In this document: one piece after another, positions 61,473-64,000 of the stretch
How positions within the stretch are numbered: position 1 is the first letter of the stretch
Layout of the letters: the number at the start of each line of letters is the position of its first letter
Assembly (NCBI GenBank): GCA_028281005.1
Contig: JANQKS010000043.1
Coordinates: forward strand, 18,450 to 82,449
DNA from: Pseudomonadales bacterium
Lineage (GTDB): Bacteria > Pseudomonadota > Gammaproteobacteria > Pseudomonadales > Azotimanducaceae
Reading direction: 5' to 3'
Length of the DNA stretch: 64,000 nt
Made by a program: the position numbers and the translations under genes
Notes under the pieces: model-generated
Databases searched by the model: none
What the model saw: the letters and a program-made list of their open reading frames with translations, nothing else
What the model was told of the DNA's origin: nothing

Positions 61473-61609
61473 AGCAGCGGTAACACCTTCCGCAACGGCC
61501 GCTGCGCCCCTCCGGGGTGCCCTCCTCATCAAAACAAGCCCCCGCTGCGCGTGGTCTTTTTTGAATCGTCGGCTTGGGCCTGATTGTTGCGGAAGGTGTT
61601 ACCGCCGCT
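61473..61609. repeat. Inverted repeat flanking 89 bp
   Basis: GCGGTAACACCTTCCGCAAC at 61477-61496 is repeated as its exact complement at 61586-61605. The arms extend three more pairs (61473-61475 with 61607-61609) across one mismatch. The bases between hold a smaller hairpin (GCCCC-TCC-GGGGT) and a run of six T. It lies between two convergent genes. It may be a terminator, a miniature element or a structured RNA. Confidence 0.75.
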
Positions 61610-61672
61610 CCGACTTGCTGCGTCTCAAGCGTAAAGGCCTTTCCGGCTTTCGACGCGGCGAACGGGCGGATT

Positions 61673-62089
61673 TCAGGCCGTCGGGATCAACACCTTTGCC
61701 GTACCAAACACCCGAGTTTCTCCAGCCTCATTAGTCACCGTGAGGTCGACCTCCACCTCACCGGTGTCTTCGTCGATGTCCGTGACCACGCCATTGATGT
61801 GATAGGTCTGGTCCACCACACACGGCGCGCGAAATACCGTGTCCACCAAGCGCACATCTGCCGCCGGGGCCCAACGGTGAATCATGGCGCTCAAGAAACC
61901 TTGATTCATGATGCCGGGCACCAAGGCCCCGGGTAAGCCCTGTTTTTTGGCGGCTTCGTGATCGGTGAAGCGGGGTGAGTTCCATCCGGCAGCCACCGCA
62001 AAACGGGTGACGTTGTCCATACTGGTGTCTGGCACAAAGGCTGGCAGCTCTTCGCCAAATTCAACGTCGTTGATCGTGTTGACGGTCAT
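61673..62089 (-). CDS. MaoC-like dehydratase
   Basis: A 138-residue hot-dog protein. It has FGEELPAFVPDTSMDNVTRFA and the active-site-like WNSPRFTDHEAAKKQGLPG, with His and Asp near it. It starts with a 4-bp overlap with the upstream gene (ATGA), which suggests a heteromer with it. It is convergent with the DUF35 gene. Confidence 0.85.
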   Translation of the reverse strand: MTVNTINDVEFGEELPAFVPDTSMDNVTRFAVAAGWNSPRFTDHEAAKKQGLPGALVPGIMNQGFLSAMIHRWAPAADVRLVDTVFRAPCVVDQTYHINGVVTDIDEDTGEVEVDLTVTNEAGETRVFGTAKVLIPTA

Positions 62090-62547
62090 GTTTGCGGTTT
62101 CTCCCGGATTACTATGCTGGTATCCGCGCTGCCGAGGAGGTTGTCGTCCGCATCGCTGAATTCCATGCGAATGACAAAAAACACCATGCGGCCCGAACGG
62201 CCGGACTTAGTGTAGATATCGTGCATGTGTGTGCGCGCGGTGAGCGGTACGCCGGCGCGCATGGGTTTATCCGGGGCCACCGATTTACCGGCGTCCATAC
62301 CTAGTCCTTTGAAAGTGGGAAAGTCATCCGGCATGCGCTGTTTCGGCTGCAGGCTCGACCCAATCGTGGGGGGTGCCTGAAAGTCCGGGTCGTTGGGGTC
62401 GGTAAACTTGGTTGCGGTTTCGCCGCAGCTTTTGGCGTAGTCGGCGAGTTTGTCCGCGTCCAGGGTGAAGGTGTATTCATCGTAGACCGCGTGTAAGAAC
62501 TGCGCGCGCAGGGCTTCGACGTCTAGGGGTTGGTCCGGGCTTGGCAT
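62086..62547 (-). CDS. MaoC/FAS1-like dehydratase N-terminal-type protein
   Basis: A 153-residue protein that looks like the non-catalytic or N-terminal hot-dog half of MaoC dehydratases. It has YDEYTFTLDADKLADYAKSC and the KGLGMDAGKSVAPDKPMRAG and VPLTARTHMHDIYTKSGRSG segments. Start ATG 62547 overlaps the coaE stop (ATGA). With the following MaoC gene it may form a heterodimeric enoyl-CoA hydratase, as in steroid side-chain degradation (ChsH1-ChsH2). Confidence 0.8.
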   Translation of the reverse strand: MPSPDQPLDVEALRAQFLHAVYDEYTFTLDADKLADYAKSCGETATKFTDPNDPDFQAPPTIGSSLQPKQRMPDDFPTFKGLGMDAGKSVAPDKPMRAGVPLTARTHMHDIYTKSGRSGRMVFFVIRMEFSDADDNLLGSADTSIVIREKPQT

Positions 62548-63152
62548 CAGGCCTCCAGGTTTAGATTTAATGCAGCACACAAGCTTTTAAGCTGGGATTC
62601 CAGCTCGGCTTCGCTGCCGGAGTTGTCGATCACTTGGTTGGCCGCGGCACTACGTTCTGCGTTACTGAGTTGGGCATCGATACGTGCTTGTACAGCTTCG
62701 GGATCAACGCCGTCTCTGGCCGCCGCGCGGCTAATGGCGATGTCGCGATCAACCACGGTGGCCCAGATTTCATCCACCAAATCTTGCCAGCCGGCTTCTA
62801 ACAATACGGCAGCTTCCAGCACAATAACGCGCTCCGGTGCTTGGCGTTGTACCGCTTGGATTTCGTTGGCCGCCAACTCGCGAATGGCAGGCCAGACAAT
62901 ATCGGTGAGCTGCTTAAGCTTGTCGGGGTTACCAAACACCTTACTACCCAACACACGGCGATCGATTTCGCCGTCTTCGCCCACGGTGTCTTCGCCGAAG
63001 GCGGCAACCACGGCGTGAAACGCCGCGGTATCTTTCAAATACGCACGATGGCCAAGCTTGTCGGCATCGATAACGTGCGCGCCCCATTCACCCAGGCGCT
63101 TGGCCACTGTAGATTTACCCGACGCAATACCGCCGGTAAGCCCGATGATCAA
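62547..63152 (-). CDS. coaE: Dephospho-CoA kinase
   Basis: CoaE is the last enzyme of coenzyme A synthesis. The 201-residue protein has the P-loop GLTGGIASGKST at residues 4-15, VIDADKLGHRAYL, and the lid region DRDIAISRAAARDGVDPEAVQARI. It starts at TTG 63152, which gives the normal N-terminus MIIGLTGG. Its stop overlaps the start of the dehydratase gene. The coupling of CoA synthesis to acyl-CoA genes may be coincidental. Confidence 0.95.
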   Translation of the reverse strand: MIIGLTGGIASGKSTVAKRLGEWGAHVIDADKLGHRAYLKDTAAFHAVVAAFGEDTVGEDGEIDRRVLGSKVFGNPDKLKQLTDIVWPAIRELAANEIQAVQRQAPERVIVLEAAVLLEAGWQDLVDEIWATVVDRDIAISRAAARDGVDPEAVQARIDAQLSNAERSAAANQVIDNSGSEAELESQLKSLCAALNLNLEA

Positions 63153-63268
63153 TTGATTGCTCTTTTGTTTACATTTGTTTAGAGGCAGCCGGGCATTTTA
63201 GCCACAGCTGCTGCAGAGTGCGAGGGGCGCCGCTACAATGGCGCGTCGTGAATTGAACCTTAAGCCCT

Positions 63269-63589
63269 ATGACCCGCGTTACCTTCATCCAGGCGGACGG
63301 CCGCTCCGAGACCTTTGCCGCCAAGGCGGGTGATACGCTGCTGGATGTTGCCTTGGATAACGGTGTAGACGGTATCAAGGGCCAGTGTGGGGGCGGATGC
63401 TCCTGCTGTACCTGTCATTGCTGGATCCGCACACCCTGGTTTGAGCATCTTATTGTACCCCACCAAGACGAGCTGGATCTGCTGGAATTTGCCTGGGGGC
63501 GGGCGGAGAACAGCCGCTTGGCCTGTCAGGTGCCGCTCACCGACGCGCTCGACGGTATGGAGATAGAGGTGCCGGAGCAGCAGAGTTAG
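63269..63589 (+). CDS. 2Fe-2S ferredoxin, adrenodoxin type
   Basis: A 106-residue ferredoxin. The cluster ligands are C40, C46, C49 and C86, in the spacing C-x5-C-x2-C-x36-C of vertebrate- and P450-type ferredoxins. Three extra cysteines (44, 47 and 51) lie in the same loop (CGGGCSCCTCHCW), which is unusual. It could serve the CYP153-like P450, though it is 19 kb away. The start ATG is the first in frame, and the 117 bp upstream may hold a promoter. Confidence 0.88.
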   Translation: MTRVTFIQADGRSETFAAKAGDTLLDVALDNGVDGIKGQCGGGCSCCTCHCWIRTPWFEHLIVPHQDELDLLEFAWGRAENSRLACQVPLTDALDGMEIEVPEQQS

Positions 63590-63603
63590 GCAGCCTTGGT
63601 TGC

Positions 63604-64000
63604 CTAGTGATCGCTGTGTGGCTCCTCCACGGCACAAAACTTGGACTCTAGATCCAATACCATCAGCAAACGCCCAAAACCGATGAATTGGCCAATCATC
63701 ATGCCGAGTTCAAGAATTTGCTCATCATCAAAATGTTCGCGCATACGCTCGAAAAACGTGTCATCCATGTTGTGGTGATCCAAGGCCATCCGATCAGCGT
63801 ACTCTAGGGCGATGCGTTCGGCAGCGCTGAAGCTGTTGGTGTCCTGATCTAACTGTGCAATTTTTTCTTCAGTGAGGTCGTGATCTGCACCCTGCAGAAG
63901 ACGCGCATTGAGTCACGTGAAACAATTGTTATGCCGTGCAATCTTCAGCCTGACCAGTTCAATGAGTTCCTCCGGCACGGAGCGACCCGCGCGCGCCGGT
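63604..64000 (-). CDS. Carboxymuconolactone decarboxylase-family selenoprotein, 5' end beyond the window
   Basis: The frame is open from 64000 to the stop at 63604 apart from a UGA at 63913-63915. Translation around it reads LVRLKIARHNNCFT-U-LNARLLQGADHD. This places Sec at the second Cys of the CxxC that AhpD-like members of the family use for redox chemistry. The downstream part (LEYADRMALDHHNMDDTFFE, MMIGQFIGFGRLLMVLDLE) matches the family C-terminus. A SECIS hairpin follows at 63879-63903. An ATG at 63789 would give only the last 61 residues, which is not sensible. Function may be peroxide or thiol reduction. Confidence 0.85.
63879..63903 (-). promoter_or_regulatory. SECIS element of the carboxymuconolactone decarboxylase-family gene
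   Basis: In the mRNA, UCUGC-AGGGU-GCAGA (63898 to 63884) forms a perfect 5-bp stem with a five-base loop that has G at its second base. That G is 20 nt past the UGA. The outer part CGU/ACG can pair after a 2x2 mismatch. The loop and closing GC resemble the fdhF SECIS of Escherichia coli. Confidence 0.85.

Noticed and set aside
61378..61734. A 118-residue rightward ORF
   Set aside because: It runs through the inverted repeat and into the end of the convergent MaoC gene, with no recognisable domain.
63604..63789. A 61-residue protein starting at ATG 63789
   Set aside because: The frame upstream encodes the family's active-site region through one UGA, so the ATG is internal.
1..64000. tRNA, rRNA, insertion sequences, integrases and prophage genes
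   Set aside because: None was recognised by eye on either strand; a covariance-model search would be needed to exclude small RNAs.

Overview
The window is about 64 kb of moderately GC-rich, densely coded DNA. It most likely comes from a marine, aerobic gammaproteobacterium. The pointers are an LpxC C-terminus (Gram-negative lipid A synthesis), a complete six-gene Na+-translocating NADH:quinone reductase operon, a homodimeric AceE, a bfd/bfr iron-storage pair, Na+-coupled transporters, and many acyl-CoA, P450 and Baeyer-Villiger type oxidation genes. No rRNA, tRNA, transposase, integrase or CRISPR array was recognised. The genus cannot be fixed from what is visible.

Layout. 1-257: end of lpxC. 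295-13067: an accessory block of exported proteins. It holds a methyltransferase, a Tat-exported DUF1501-like protein, three proteins with CxxCH haem motifs (a LamG lipoprotein, a DUF1588-like protein and an HzsA-like lipoprotein), two outer-membrane beta-barrel proteins, and DUF4266 and DUF3570 proteins. 13096-13563: a DUF4124 protein. 13744-19645: nqrABCDEF. 19658-22158: an M81 metallopeptidase coupled to a GrdB-like selenoprotein read through an in-frame UGA. 22257-27187: TIM-barrel, crotonase, DUF427, epimerase, MaoC and acyl-CoA dehydrogenase genes. 27230-28711: bfd/bfr and mobA. 28768-32997: nitronate monooxygenase-like, crotonase, beta-lactamase-fold hydrolase and SDR genes. 33087-44568: an 11.5 kb same-strand run (PhyH oxygenase, two transporters, crotonase, thioesterase, acyl-CoA ligase, TVP38 plus FAD disulfide oxidoreductase, c-type lipoprotein, His-rich membrane protein, CYP153-like P450). 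44572-53314: thiolase, nitroreductase, SDR, HupE-like, FadB/FadJ-like, aldehyde dehydrogenase, CoA-transferase and DUF1330 genes. 53314-53994: sparsely coding, with possible small proteins. 53995-61429: BVMO, HIT, aceE, SDR, thiolase-like and DUF35 genes. 61673-63152: a MaoC pair and coaE. 63269-64000: an adrenodoxin-type ferredoxin and the 3' part of a carboxymuconolactone decarboxylase-family selenoprotein.

The main results are two UGA-recoded (selenocysteine) genes that naive ORF calling cuts short. In each, the UGA sits where the family carries a redox Cys, and it is followed at the right distance by a hairpin with a G-containing apical loop, as expected of a bacterial SECIS. Other notable signals are an identical 21-bp element present three times, each in the same orientation upstream of a gene; an uncharacterised haem/Tat/outer-membrane gene block; recurrent tandem microduplications that span stop codons; and a 20-bp perfect inverted repeat bracketing 89 bp near 61.5 kb.

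Together the genes describe an organism that couples NADH oxidation to Na+ export and degrades varied lipids, hydrocarbons or ketones through acyl-CoA intermediates. All function calls come from reading translated sequence by eye; no database search was run.
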